The position numbers were made by a program, and so were the translations under genes. The notes beneath the pieces are model-generated. The model had not been told where the DNA came from. It made no database searches and saw only the letters and a program-made list of their open reading frames with translations. Shown here piece by piece: positions 44,942 through 53,814 of a DNA stretch of 64,000 nt. The stretch is from Zhengella mangrovi (lineage in GTDB: Bacteria; Pseudomonadota; Alphaproteobacteria; Rhizobiales; Rhizobiaceae), in NCBI RefSeq assembly GCF_002727065.1, contig NZ_PDVP01000006.1, positions 1 through 64,000 on the forward strand, in the 5' to 3' direction. How positions within the stretch are numbered: the stretch's first letter is position 1; the number at the start of each line of letters is the position of its first letter.

Positions 44942-45478
44942 GTGGCTGAAGGCATACGGATCGACGCGGCCGAGTTTCTTGCCCTGTCCCGAGCGATCAA
45001 TAAGCTGCCGGGCGAGATCAAGACAAAGGCGATGGCGCGGGCCATGCGCCGCGTCTCGACGATGGCCAGGACGCGATATGTCAGGCGGGCCGCGCCTCGG
45101 CTGAAGCTGCCGCAGAAATTGATCCGCGAGGTCACGACGGCCCGCGTCAACGCCGGCGGAAATACCGCTGACGTCGTGATCAAATCTGGATGGATACCGC
45201 TCTATAAGCTCGGGGCGATGAGGACATCAAAGGGCGTTCGGGTTCGGACCCGAGGCTCATATCGGCATGCGTTTATCGCGACCATGAGTTCCGGTCATAC
45301 CGGCGTGATGATGCGGACAGGGCCGTCGAGGTTTCCGATCCGCGAGCTGTTCGGGCCGAACCCGGCCCATGACATCACGAACAATCAGGACGTTTACCAC
45401 GAGCTACTGGCCGAGGTGTTGTCGGAAGTTCTCGGGCCGCGCGTCCTTCATGAACTTGATCGCATCCTGCCAGGATGA
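44942..45478 (+). CDS. Phage minor tail protein Z (GpZ)-like protein
   Basis: 178 residues from the GTG at 44942 (GAGGGG 8 bases upstream). Matches the GpZ family: KAMARAMRRVSTMARTRYVR, the central GAMRTSKGVRVRTRGSYRH, and FIATMSSGHTGVMMRTGP followed by FPIRELFGPNPAHD. In lambda, gpZ helps complete the tail-head connector. No other tail, capsid or packaging gene is present, so this is either a remnant or a retained interference gene of a satellite-like element. Confidence 0.82.
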   Translation: MAEGIRIDAAEFLALSRAINKLPGEIKTKAMARAMRRVSTMARTRYVRRAAPRLKLPQKLIREVTTARVNAGGNTADVVIKSGWIPLYKLGAMRTSKGVRVRTRGSYRHAFIATMSSGHTGVMMRTGPSRFPIRELFGPNPAHDITNNQDVYHELLAEVLSEVLGPRVLHELDRILPG

Positions 45479-45532
45479 CGGGGACAACTCGGGCGGCCGC
45501 GGGGCCTTAGCTTTCTGCCTGGCAGTACGGCT

Positions 45533-45572
45533 CGCGCCTCGCCGGCGACCTCCTTCCGGCTGGCGAGGCGCG
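45533..45572. terminator. GC-rich hairpin after the GpZ-like gene
   Basis: Perfect 11-bp inverted repeat CGCGCCTCGCC / GGCGAGGCGCG with an 18-nt loop, 55 bp after the stop. No T-run follows, so termination is only probable. Confidence 0.5.
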
Positions 45573-45687
45573 GGCCTATCATCGCCGGCCGAATGGCGGG
45601 GGACGGGCCTCGGGTCCTTCCATGCCCCGGGTGCCATGCGGGCCGGGGCGACCCCGAAGTATCGCCAGTATTGCTGCAGAAATCTTG

Positions 45688-45725
45688 GGTTAACACGGTT
45701 AACTGGGCGGCCTTCGGTTAACACG
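45688..45725. repeat. GGTTAAC direct repeats upstream of the xis/int genes
   Basis: GGTTAACACG at 45688-45697 and 45716-45725, with a third GGTTAAC at 45697-45703. Spacing of 9 and 19 bp places the sites on similar faces of the helix. They lie 35 bp before a small open frame and ~100 bp before the excisionase-like gene: candidate operator or recombinase arm sites. Confidence 0.5.
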
Positions 45726-45759
45726 CTTCCGATGCGGCCAACCATGAGGAACTGAAACC

Positions 45760-45825
45760 ATGCACTCGAACACGAGCGACGGAGATCGGGCCATCTTCAC
45801 GGTCATGGGCAAGGTGATGTCATGA
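45760..45825 (+). CDS. Possible 21-residue leader peptide
   Basis: ATG at 45760 with AGGAA 11 bases upstream, ending TCATGA so that its stop overlaps the start of the excisionase-like gene (ATGA). The peptide (MHSNTSDGDRAIFTVMGKVMS, 21 residues in total) has no known family. The overlap suggests translational coupling. Confidence 0.4.
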   Translation: MHSNTSDGDRAIFTVMGKVMS

Positions 45826-46169
45826 TCATGCCGCCGGGCATAGATCAAGATACTCCACTCAGGCTCGCGGACGCATGTCGGATAGCATTCCCAGCAGTCG
45901 TCGGGAACAGTTCGACCGTGACGCCGGCCTCGCTGCGCCGCGAAGCGCAGAGGGGCAACCTTGTGATCGAACGCATTGCCGGCAAGGATTTCGTGACTTT
46001 GAGGGAAATATCCGCTATGCGCGAAGCATGCCGCGTCCGAAAAAGCCGCCACGCCTTGCCTTGCGGAAATACGCTGACGGGACCCGTCGCTGGGAAATCC
46101 GAGACGGTGAGCGCTCCATCCGCACAGGATTCCTTGAGGAAAATATTGAAGACGCCGAAGCGAGATTAG
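45822..46169 (+). CDS. Excisionase-like (MerR/Xis-type HTH) protein
   Basis: 115 residues; AAGGTG lies 5 bases before the ATG. LADACRIAFPAVVGNSSTVT, PASLRREAQRGNLVIERIAG and DFVTLREISAMREAC resemble the winged-helix excisionases encoded next to rhizobial integrases. Such proteins bend attachment-site DNA and set recombination direction. The last 142 bp overlap the integrase gene in another frame; the tail after residue ~70 may carry no function. Confidence 0.65.
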   Translation: MIMPPGIDQDTPLRLADACRIAFPAVVGNSSTVTPASLRREAQRGNLVIERIAGKDFVTLREISAMREACRVRKSRHALPCGNTLTGPVAGKSETVSAPSAQDSLRKILKTPKRD

Positions 46170-47080
46170 CAAATTACATCTCGGAAAAACGAAAGCCGGC
46201 CACAAAAGACCGTCATTCAAATGAGCTCCTCGTCGCAGATGTCCTCATCGCCTACCGACAGGCCAAAGCCCATCTGATAGCACGGCCCAAAGAACTTGAT
46301 TCCCGTCTGGGATTTATCAATGAGTTTTTTGGCGCTATGCCACTATCAGACGTACGTGGAGAGTCTTGCCGCGATTATGCTGCCCATCGGCCGGCCCAGG
46401 CGGCTCGACGCGAGCTTGAGGATTTACGCGCAGCGATCAATCATTGGCATCGTGAGTTCGGCCTCGATATTGCCCCCAAAATCACACTGCCAGAAAAAGC
46501 CGCACCGCGAACTCGATGGCTAACCAGATCAGAGGCCGCAAGATTATTGCGCGCCGCAAACGCTTTGAAGCGTAGTCGTCCAGCGCAATATTCGCACCTA
46601 ATAAGGTTTATCCTGATCGGCCTCTACACTGGCACACGGCACGAGGCTATCTGCCGCCTTCAATGGCGCGCAAATACCGGCGGCGGCCACGCCGACCTCG
46701 AACGCGGCGTCCTCTATCGTCGAGCTGAAGGACAACGGGAAACAGCGAAGCGGAAGCCTCCGATGCGTCTGCCGCGTAAGCTGATTGGTCATATGCGTCG
46801 ATGGCATCGTGCAGATGGACCCGTTCCGTTCATTATTCATCGAGGCGGAGAGCCTGTTGGCCGGATAGAGCGATCATTGCGCACTGCCGCTGATCTTGCT
46901 GGACTGAGCAATGACGTCACGGCACACACTTTTCGACATACTCGGGCAACTTGGTTAGCTCAGGTCGGGGTACCCGTTTGGGAAGCGGCCGGAAGCCTGG
47001 GAATGACGGTCGAGATGTTCGAACGCACATATGGACATCATCACCCTGATTTTCAGCGCGCTGCGGCCGACGCTTATTAG
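46028..47080 (+). CDS. Tyrosine recombinase (phage-type integrase)
   Basis: 350 residues from the ATG at 46028 (MPRPKKPP), where an N-terminal arm-binding-like region begins; the frame is open further upstream but without similarity. Catalytic residues: R204 (GTRHEAI), H300 and R303 (AHTFRHTRATW), Y335 (FERTYGHHHPDF). The usual box-III H/W position reads LGM, as in the rhizobial integrase subgroup ending GMTVEMFERTYGHHHP. Probably integrates the element at the tRNA-Val gene 3 kb to the left. Start lies inside the excisionase-like gene. Confidence 0.88.
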   Translation: MPRPKKPPRLALRKYADGTRRWEIRDGERSIRTGFLEENIEDAEARLANYISEKRKPATKDRHSNELLVADVLIAYRQAKAHLIARPKELDSRLGFINEFFGAMPLSDVRGESCRDYAAHRPAQAARRELEDLRAAINHWHREFGLDIAPKITLPEKAAPRTRWLTRSEAARLLRAANALKRSRPAQYSHLIRFILIGLYTGTRHEAICRLQWRANTGGGHADLERGVLYRRAEGQRETAKRKPPMRLPRKLIGHMRRWHRADGPVPFIIHRGGEPVGRIERSLRTAADLAGLSNDVTAHTFRHTRATWLAQVGVPVWEAAGSLGMTVEMFERTYGHHHPDFQRAAADAY

Positions 47081-47153
47081 AGGACAGCAAACGATGGCTG
47101 TTCCAATGGACATCGCTCGAAACGGAGTGGCGATCTTGCGGGTCTGGTGTACT

Positions 47154-47912
47154 TCAGATCGCGGTAAAGCCGCCATCGACCGGAAGCGTTACACCGGTCA
47201 CGAAACTCGACATTTCGCTTGATAGAAAAACAGCGGGGCCGACAAGCTCTTCCGGCCTTCCGACCCTTCCCAAAACGATACCGGCTTCGATCTGGCGGCG
47301 GCGCACCTCGTTGTCGAGCGACGGCTGTAACATCGGGGTCGCGATCTGACCCGGCGCAATGGCATTGACGCGAATTCCGTGGGGTGCGAGTTCGACGGCC
47401 AGCGCCTGCGTCAATCCCTTCACTCCGGATTTGGAAGCCATGTAGGCAAGCGTCGATGGCACCGAGACGAATGCGGCAATCGAAGCGATATTGACGATTG
47501 TGCCGCCCTTCTTCTTCAGATGGGGAAGGAAAGCGCGGCTGACGTTCATCACCCCGTTCAGGTTGATGTTCATCGTCAGTTCCCAGGCGCGTTGAAAGCC
47601 CTCGGATTCAAGGGGTTGGCGGGGACAGATGCCGGCATTGTTGACCAGCAAGTCGACGGCCCAGCCGGATGCGTCCAGATCATCGGCAAGCCTAGCTGCT
47701 TCCACGTCCGACGTAACGTCGAGCAAAGCGGACTTGGCTTCGCCACCCGATGCAACAATGGCGTCCGCAGTGGCGCGGGCGGCATCGGAATTGATGTCGG
47801 TCGCAATCACGCGTGCCCCTTCCGCAGCCAGACCCCTAGCGATCGCAGCTCCGTTTCCCTGACCTGCGCCTGTGACAAGCGCCGTACGATTGCTGAGCGA
47901 GGACATGAACAC
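47154..47912 (-). CDS. Short-chain dehydrogenase/reductase
   Basis: 252 residues, classical SDR. Cofactor site TGAGQGNGAA (glycine-rich, here with N in place of the usual I), NNAG (NNAGICPRQP), catalytic S (NIASIAAF) and YxxxK (YMASKSG), and PVDGGF at the end. NAD(H)-type acidic residue D near the beta-2 strand (IATDIN). GTG at 47912 (AAGG 5 bases upstream) or ATG at 47906. Divergent from the flavin reductase-like gene. Reaction in the cluster unknown. Confidence 0.88.
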   Translation of the reverse strand: MFMSSLSNRTALVTGAGQGNGAAIARGLAAEGARVIATDINSDAARATADAIVASGGEAKSALLDVTSDVEAARLADDLDASGWAVDLLVNNAGICPRQPLESEGFQRAWELTMNINLNGVMNVSRAFLPHLKKKGGTIVNIASIAAFVSVPSTLAYMASKSGVKGLTQALAVELAPHGIRVNAIAPGQIATPMLQPSLDNEVRRRQIEAGIVLGRVGRPEELVGPAVFLSSEMSSFVTGVTLPVDGGFTAI

Positions 47913-48174
47913 ATTGGCCTTCTTATGTCAGACAGTTTTCGATGCCTAGCACCCCAGTCTCCCGGTGTCTGTCCTGCCCTGAAGTGACAGAACCTGATCC
48001 AGGCCGGCTCCCTCCTGTTGCCCGATCAATCGCGATCCTGATTCTGCTCTGCGCGGTTCCGGCAGCTCGCCCAAGTCGTTTCAGCAGGGTGTTCTTGTCC
48101 TCCGACAGCATGACCGCGAACACGTCAGGCATCGCGTAACATGGCGGCATCAAGACAGATGACAGGACCTGAAC
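47913..48174. promoter_or_regulatory. Divergent promoter region with CTGTC/GACAG half-sites
   Basis: 262 bp between divergent starts. CTGTC (47969-47973) and GACAG (47986-47990) form an inverted pair; further half-sites lie near 47934 and 48157. Candidate operator of one of the cluster regulators. Confidence 0.4.
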
Positions 48175-48807
48175 ATGGAATTCGACAGCTTCTACCCCGA
48201 GGCCCTGGATCGCACCATCCAATCCAAGCTGATGAACGGGATCGTCGTTCCCCGGCCGATTGCGTGGGTGTCAACGACCGGATCCGCCGGTTTGAACTTG
48301 GCGCCATTCAGCTATTTCAACGTCGTCGCCGTTGAACCACCGGTCGTCATGTTCTCGATCAGCATCCCGGTTGCCGACAGGACCGGGACGGTCAAGGATA
48401 CCTTGCAGAACCTGCGGGAGGTTCCGGAATTCGTGCTTCATCTCGTCGATCAGGAACTTGCCCTGCAGATGAACGAGACATCGGCCGAACATGGCAGGGG
48501 TACGAACGAGTTTGAGGCTGCGGGGCTTACGCCAATCCCGTCCAGCCGGGTCCGCCCACCCCGAATCGGTGAAGCCGGATTGCATCTTGAATGCGCGCTC
48601 ATGGAGATCCTCGAGATCGGCAAGGTCCCCTATCACATGGTCCTCGGAGAAGTCATCGCTATCCATGCACGAAAGTCCATTGTCGATGAACGATACCGTG
48701 TAGACCAAGATCTGCACCGGCCGATCGGCCGCCTGGGTGGCGCCTCGCAATATGCCACCACCAAGGATCGGTTCACGATCATGGGCAGCCATATCAAGAC
48801 CGGCTGA
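48175..48807 (+). CDS. Flavin reductase-like FMN-binding protein
   Basis: 210 residues. Flavin_Reduct/DIM6-NTAB fold: PRPIAWVSTTGSAGLNLAPF, FSYFNVVAVEPPVVMFSI, VRPPRIGEAGLHLECAL and LGEVIAIHARKSIV. Members bind FMN, either as reductase partners of flavin monooxygenases or as direct oxidoreductases. No monooxygenase is encoded nearby, so a direct role is possible. First gene of a rightward trio (with the VOC and NmrA-like genes). Confidence 0.88.
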   Translation: MEFDSFYPEALDRTIQSKLMNGIVVPRPIAWVSTTGSAGLNLAPFSYFNVVAVEPPVVMFSISIPVADRTGTVKDTLQNLREVPEFVLHLVDQELALQMNETSAEHGRGTNEFEAAGLTPIPSSRVRPPRIGEAGLHLECALMEILEIGKVPYHMVLGEVIAIHARKSIVDERYRVDQDLHRPIGRLGGASQYATTKDRFTIMGSHIKTG

Positions 48808-48910
48808 ATCGACAAGCCCGAAGCAGACAGGCGTCCTAAGAAGAGGTGACAGACCTTCCTCTCGTGCATTCCTAGGCTTTCAGGACGATACACAAACCGA
48901 GGGACAACCG

Positions 48911-49471
48911 ATGGCACACTCACCTAGGAATGGTGGAGAGCAGAAAGTTCCTGGATTGCGCGGTGTCGAGCACATCGGGATCACGGTTCCAGATATCGAC
49001 GAAGCCACGCGCTTTTTCGTCAATGTCCTCGGCTGTACTCCCTACCTCGATTCCGGTCCGCTCGGCAGCGACGACGATGACAGGATGACCCGATTGCTGA
49101 ACGTTCATCCACGTGCGGTCGCCCGCAAGATGCGCCACCTTCGCTGCGGCCATGGTTCGAATATCGAACTATTCGAATACTCCGCGCCGGACCAGAACAC
49201 GACATGGCCAAAGAACAGCGATCTCGGTGGCCATCACCTCGCGTTCTACAGCGACGATTTCGATGCAACGCTTGACTGGCTGCGAGCGCACGGCGTTCGG
49301 CTGCTGGAGGGGCCGAACTTCGTGACGAAAGGGCAGAATTCGGGTTGCCGGTGGATCTATTTCCTCTCGCCCTGGGGCCTGCAAATGGAACTCGTCAGCT
49401 TTCCGGAAGGCCGCGGTTACGAAGCGACGGCGAAGGGACGCCTTTGGAACCCCGTCGCCCCGGAGGCCTGA
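48911..49471 (+). CDS. VOC-family (glyoxalase/dioxygenase-fold) protein
   Basis: 186 residues from the ATG at 48911. Two vicinal-oxygen-chelate modules: GVEHIGITVPDIDEATRFF (metal His) and GHHLAFYSDDFDATLDWL (second His), ending with WGLQMELVSFP, whose Glu is the usual third ligand. Such enzymes use a metal for isomerisation, epimerisation or ring cleavage; which one is not readable from sequence. Confidence 0.85.
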   Translation: MAHSPRNGGEQKVPGLRGVEHIGITVPDIDEATRFFVNVLGCTPYLDSGPLGSDDDDRMTRLLNVHPRAVARKMRHLRCGHGSNIELFEYSAPDQNTTWPKNSDLGGHHLAFYSDDFDATLDWLRAHGVRLLEGPNFVTKGQNSGCRWIYFLSPWGLQMELVSFPEGRGYEATAKGRLWNPVAPEA

Positions 49472-49590
49472 GGTTCAGTCTCTAATCTGCGAGCCGCGCC
49501 TGCGCCGGGGCGCTGTCGTTCTCAGAGAGGACTGACAACCCAGATCACCGGAGCAAAACTTCCTGCACAAGGTCAAATGAGGAAACTGTC

Positions 49591-50202
49591 ATGAAAATTG
49601 CAGTCATCGGAGCTGCCGGGAATGCTGGTCAGCGCATCGTATCGGAGGCACTTTCGCGCGGCCACCAGATTACGGCCATCGGGCCGACCGCGTCTAAGCT
49701 GGAGGCGCTGGGAGACGTGACCGCCGTCACCGGAGACATCACTGCGCCGGACGACCTTGCGAGCAAACTGGCTGGCCATGACATCGTCGTGAGCGCCGTC
49801 CGGTTCGTCCGGTACGAGCCCAAGCAACTTCTTGATGCGGTTCGCAAGTCCGGCGTCTCGCGACTGGCCGTCATCGGTGGCGCAGGCTCGCTCACCTCTC
49901 CGGCCGGCGGACTGGTCAAGGATGGACCCAATTTCCCCGCCGTCGCATTGCCCGAAGCCACCGCCGGCGGCAAGGTGCTGGATGCACTGCAGGACGAGAG
50001 CGATATCGATTGGACGTTCCTGTCCCCGTCGGCGATCTTTGCCGCAGGCGAACGCACTGGAGATTTCCGGCTGGGCAAGGACGAATTGCTGATTGCGGCA
50101 GATGGAAAAAGCCATATCTCTTTCGAGGACTTCGCCGTCGCATTTCTCGACGAGATCGAGATGCCGAAGCATTCCCGCCAGCGTTTCACCGTCGGCTACT
50201 GA
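49591..50202 (+). CDS. NAD(P)H-binding NmrA/SDR-a-like protein
   Basis: 203 residues. N-terminal Rossmann motif VIGAAGNAGQRIVSEAL and VSAVRFV; no YxxxK catalytic pair, so it is of the NmrA-like atypical SDR type (BLVRB/YwnB-like). It may be a quinone or enone reductase, or a redox sensor. It follows the VOC gene by 119 bp and ends at a strong bidirectional terminator. Confidence 0.83.
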   Translation: MKIAVIGAAGNAGQRIVSEALSRGHQITAIGPTASKLEALGDVTAVTGDITAPDDLASKLAGHDIVVSAVRFVRYEPKQLLDAVRKSGVSRLAVIGGAGSLTSPAGGLVKDGPNFPAVALPEATAGGKVLDALQDESDIDWTFLSPSAIFAAGERTGDFRLGKDELLIAADGKSHISFEDFAVAFLDEIEMPKHSRQRFTVGY

Positions 50203-50225
50203 TCCTGGCGTCATCGAGATGCAGC

Positions 50226-50256
50226 ACGAATGCCCCGGCTTTGACGGGGCATTCGT
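50226..50256. terminator. Bidirectional intrinsic terminator
   Basis: Perfect 12-bp stem ACGAATGCCCCG / CGGGGCATTCGT with a GCTTTGA loop, between the convergent NmrA-like and SDR genes. Confidence 0.85.
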
Positions 50257-50316
50257 CATTGCATGCCAGGATAGCCTGGGCCGGCGGGTGAAGCGTTGCT
50301 CCGCCGGACACGCGGC

Positions 50317-51072
50317 TCACCGGGCGGTATATCCGCCATCCACGCCCAACACCGTTCCGGTGATGAAACTCGCCTTGTCGCTCAGAAGAAAGATGGCCGA
50401 CTCTGCGATTTCCGAAGGACGCGCCATACGGTTCAGTGGGTGACGGGAAGCGATCTCAGCCCGCTGTTCGGGATTGCGATCGGCGAGAATCGGCGTGTCC
50501 ACGTATCCCGGCGCAATGGCATTTACGCGTATGTTCTGTTCCGCATAATCAAGCGCTGCCGTCTTGGTCAGCCCTATGACGCCATGTTTAGCCGCAGCGT
50601 AGCCTGCCCGGTGTTCAACGGCGAGGACGCCCAGGATGGAGGATGTATTGACGATACTTCCACCGCCCCTCGCGAGCATGGCCGGGATTTCCGCCTTCAT
50701 GCAATTGAAGACGCCGGTCAGATTGATGGAAACCTGTCTTTGCCATTCATCGTCCGGAATATCAGCCGTGGCGATACGCGGCGTGGTGACTCCGGCGTTG
50801 TTGACTGCGAAATCCAGTCCGCCGAAAGCTTCGATGGTCGCCGCGACCGCTTCGGAGGCGGCGACTGTACTGGTCACGTCCAACGCAAGCGCGATCGCTT
50901 TTCCGCCGTCTGCCTGGATCGTCTGCGCAACTGCCCTTGCCGCATCTTCATTGACATCGGTCACGGCAACACTGGCGCCGCGTTGCGCCAGGAGCAACGC
51001 GATCCGGGCGCCAATGCCGGATCCCGCACCTGTCAGAAACGCTGCTTTCCCGAAGAATTCCTGCCCGTTCAT
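50317..51072 (-). CDS. Short-chain dehydrogenase/reductase
   Basis: 251 residues, classical SDR: TGAGSGIGARIA, AVTDVNEDAA (NAD-type Asp), NNAGVTTPR, NTSSILG (Ser), YAAAKHG (YxxxK), GVDGGYTAR end. Close in organisation to 3-oxoacyl reductase/FabG-type enzymes of catabolic clusters. Divergent from the LuxR-type regulator across ~213 bp, which may control it. Confidence 0.88.
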   Translation of the reverse strand: MNGQEFFGKAAFLTGAGSGIGARIALLLAQRGASVAVTDVNEDAARAVAQTIQADGGKAIALALDVTSTVAASEAVAATIEAFGGLDFAVNNAGVTTPRIATADIPDDEWQRQVSINLTGVFNCMKAEIPAMLARGGGSIVNTSSILGVLAVEHRAGYAAAKHGVIGLTKTAALDYAEQNIRVNAIAPGYVDTPILADRNPEQRAEIASRHPLNRMARPSEIAESAIFLLSDKASFITGTVLGVDGGYTAR

Positions 51073-51285
51073 CGTCCCCTATCCTTCTGCCGGTTGTCTC
51101 CGGACCTTACCGGAACTCCCGGAGACGCCATGTCGCAAAAGGTCATGACAGGTGCGGAAATGGCAATTCCGATCAAGGGCCGTGGCAACCGGGGACAAGC
51201 ACCGCGTTGAAGGAGAACATATGGTCGCACCATCTGCCCTGCCCTCGTAACAACGGCGGCGGGAGTGGGAGGGAGGCCCAAACAG

Positions 51286-52101
51286 ATGATCTACTCCAGG
51301 ATTGAAGACTGTCACGGATCCTTCACTGTCGTTAAGGGATTCAGCGAAGCCATCGCGGCTGTTGGAACCGACCGGTTCACCGGCTGTTTCAAAGCTCTCG
51401 TGCAGGAGACCTTCCAGGTCGCCGAGTTCCTCGTGTTTCACCGGCTGGGAGACAAAAGTCCGCCGATGGTTCTTCTCGGCGAAAGCCGCGACGGTAAGTC
51501 AGCGGAACGGGTCAAATCCTATTGCAGCAATTTCTATCGCCTTGATCCGATCTTCAACGTGCTGAACGACAGCAATCCGGACGGGGACTACTCTCTCCAC
51601 CTGCAGGCCGACGAGATCAACAACAGTGCTTATCGTCTTGCCTTCTACTCTGTCCCCGGTATTCGCGAACAGCTCACCATTGCCAACAAGTCGGACGGCG
51701 CCGTCATTGCAATCAGTCTTTTTGCCAGAGAACAGGATGGAGGGTTCAGTGCAGAGCAAATGGCGGAACTGAAGCAGTTCGGTAATCTCCTGCTGCCGAT
51801 CTTGTCACTGCATTTCCGCCTTATCGGCAACGCCGAGCGCCAGAAGCGGGTCTCTGCGAAGGACATGGAGGAATGCGTCTCCTGGGCGTTTCCGGAACTG
51901 ACCAAGCGTGAAGTCGCGGTTTGCGCACGGTCCATTCTTGGCGTCACGGCCGAAGGAATCGCGCTTGATCTTGGAATTGCACAAACCAGTGTTCTGACCT
52001 ACCGGCGCAGGGCCTATGCCCGCCTGAACATCAATTCGATCAACCAGCTCTCGACCATGCTGATACAATCGTCCGCAGCACGGCAGCTGGCCGCAGCCTG
52101 A
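51286..52101 (+). CDS. LuxR-type helix-turn-helix regulator
   Basis: 271 residues from the ATG at 51286 (GGAGG nine bases upstream). The C-terminal HTH_LUXR reads LTKREVAVCARSILGVTAEG and IALDLGIAQTSVLTYRRRAY. The N-terminal ~190 residues have no receiver aspartate or clear autoinducer-binding motif and could be a ligand-sensing PAS/GAF-like domain (YRLDPIFNVL). Probably a local regulator of this catabolic cluster. It is followed 22 bp later by an EthD-like gene. Confidence 0.8.
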   Translation: MIYSRIEDCHGSFTVVKGFSEAIAAVGTDRFTGCFKALVQETFQVAEFLVFHRLGDKSPPMVLLGESRDGKSAERVKSYCSNFYRLDPIFNVLNDSNPDGDYSLHLQADEINNSAYRLAFYSVPGIREQLTIANKSDGAVIAISLFAREQDGGFSAEQMAELKQFGNLLLPILSLHFRLIGNAERQKRVSAKDMEECVSWAFPELTKREVAVCARSILGVTAEGIALDLGIAQTSVLTYRRRAYARLNINSINQLSTMLIQSSAARQLAAA

Positions 52102-52123
52102 TGGCCGAAATCGAGGTCGTGTC

Positions 52124-52801
52124 ATGAAGAACTATCTATTTTTTCTCCGCGCGCTCCCTGGCAAGAGCGATGAATTCACGGATTGGCTGCTCAAGGATCT
52201 GGGGCCGCGGATTGCTGCCACTGACGCCTGCGCGAGCCTGCGCGTCAACGTGGCCGTAGATTCACCCAACACCGATCCGCTCTACAGGCAGGAACGTCGC
52301 GAAGGCGATGGATTTGATGCCAGCCTTGACCTGGCCTGCCCGGATGAACCGGCGTTCGAGGGGCTTCAACGCGGCCTTTTGGCAGACCTCAACGACAGAA
52401 CGGAAGCCAACTACGGTTATGACGTCGCCTACCTGTTGGAAAAGGAAGACCCGGACGCACTCAGGGGCAACCCGGCACCTGGTTACAAGATCATGCGCGG
52501 GTTCTATTTCTTCGACGATCTTTCACCGGAAGCGGCACGTCGCTGCTGGGATAACCACGTTGCACTTGCCTTGAAGATCCATGGTTTCGACAAGTATGTG
52601 CGCTACTGGGTGAATAAGATTGTGACGAAGGACGCTCCCGCGATTGGCGGCGCTACCAATCTCCAGTTCTCTTCAGCGGACAAGTTTCTGAACAACTATT
52701 TCACCGTGCCCGATGGCATGGAACAGATCCAGCAGGATATCGGGCATTTCATAGACCGTGGTCTTGCACGCATCTACACGCGTGAGCACATCCTGAAATA
52801 G
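52124..52801 (+). CDS. EthD-like dimeric alpha/beta-barrel protein (two modules)
   Basis: 225 residues. Two ferredoxin-like modules of the EthD superfamily are suggested: N-terminal MKNYLFFLRALPGKSDEFTD and C-terminal GYKIMRGFYFFDDLSPEAAR with HVALALKIHGFDKYVRYWV. EthD proteins accompany oxygenase and catabolic genes; some are isomerases or dehydratases of unstable products. Between a LuxR gene and a convergent AraC gene. Confidence 0.65.
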   Translation: MKNYLFFLRALPGKSDEFTDWLLKDLGPRIAATDACASLRVNVAVDSPNTDPLYRQERREGDGFDASLDLACPDEPAFEGLQRGLLADLNDRTEANYGYDVAYLLEKEDPDALRGNPAPGYKIMRGFYFFDDLSPEAARRCWDNHVALALKIHGFDKYVRYWVNKIVTKDAPAIGGATNLQFSSADKFLNNYFTVPDGMEQIQQDIGHFIDRGLARIYTREHILK

Positions 52802-52809
52802 CAGCGTCC

Positions 52810-53814
52810 TCAGGTTCGTTTCAGAACTGCGCTCGGTGGTAGCCCGAACTTCCTCGAAAAGGCGCGGCTGAAATGCGCTCCGTCCTTGAAGCCGAATGCA
52901 AGGGCGGCTTCCGTGACGTTGCGGACCCGGGTCCGGGCCAGCGCATCATAGGCGGCATCGAGACGGCGATCCCAGAGCCAGCGCATGGGCGTTGTTCCGT
53001 CGCTGGCAAAGGCCCGGTTGAGCGTACGCGCCGAAACGCCGCCAACATCAACAAGTCGGCCAAGATTCAGTTCGGTATCATCGATGTTGCGGTCAACGTA
53101 TCGGGAGAGCTTGTCGACAAGCCACCTGTTGCTCGAACCATCCAGCGGCAGCATTTGCGACGAAACGGTCGACAGCACGTCGAGCGTTGCGCCGACAAGG
53201 CGCATGGTATCGCTTGTCTCCTTCGAGATCGCGTTGACACAGAGCTCCTTGACCAATGAAAGTGCAAGGGTCCCGTTGGTGGTCTCGGGCTTGACGACCA
53301 CGGCGCCTTCACGGGCAATCTGTGGGCAATGATGCTGCATGAGATCCGGCGGGACCCAAAGTGCTACCGACCAATACTGGTCGGGAAATTCGAGTTCAAA
53401 CGGCGCCCCGTGGCGGTAGATGATCCCTTCACCGTGCCGAGCAAGCAATGCCTTGTCGTTCTGGATCAGCCGCAAATCGCCACGCAGCATGAGCGTGAAC
53501 AGGAACCCGTCGAAACTGTCACGCTTGATTGTCTCGTTATGGCGCTGGAAACGCCCCGCCGACGAACGGATTCGCGACATGCGCGCGCCATCATGAAGGA
53601 CCTGGGTAAGCTCTCCACTGAATGGCAAATTCGGCAAAGGCATGTACTGCGTCTGCGAGAAAGCTTCGCAGATCGTATGGTGCCAGGCGTCAACATCATT
53701 CTGCCTGACATGACGAATATTGGGCCTGGCACTCAGTGGTTCCAAATCTCCCTCGGCGTTCGCGAAAAGTCGTAAGGAGCGAGTATTTTTCCAAGCATTC
53801 GGGAAGTCAAGCAA
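52810..53814 (-). CDS. AraC/XylS-family transcriptional regulator
   Basis: 334 residues. The N-terminal AraC_binding_2-like sensing domain (about 30-200; FLFTLMLRGDLRLIQNDKA, GEGIIYRHGAPFEL) and the C-terminal double HTH (LVDVGGVSARTLNRAFASDG, TEAALAFGFKDGAHFSRAFS) place it with the XylS-like activators of catabolic operons. Divergent from the flavoprotein genes across 130 bp, so the tandem dehydrogenases are likely targets (inference). Confidence 0.88.
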   Translation of the reverse strand: MLDFPNAWKNTRSLRLFANAEGDLEPLSARPNIRHVRQNDVDAWHHTICEAFSQTQYMPLPNLPFSGELTQVLHDGARMSRIRSSAGRFQRHNETIKRDSFDGFLFTLMLRGDLRLIQNDKALLARHGEGIIYRHGAPFELEFPDQYWSVALWVPPDLMQHHCPQIAREGAVVVKPETTNGTLALSLVKELCVNAISKETSDTMRLVGATLDVLSTVSSQMLPLDGSSNRWLVDKLSRYVDRNIDDTELNLGRLVDVGGVSARTLNRAFASDGTTPMRWLWDRRLDAAYDALARTRVRNVTEAALAFGFKDGAHFSRAFSRKFGLPPSAVLKRT

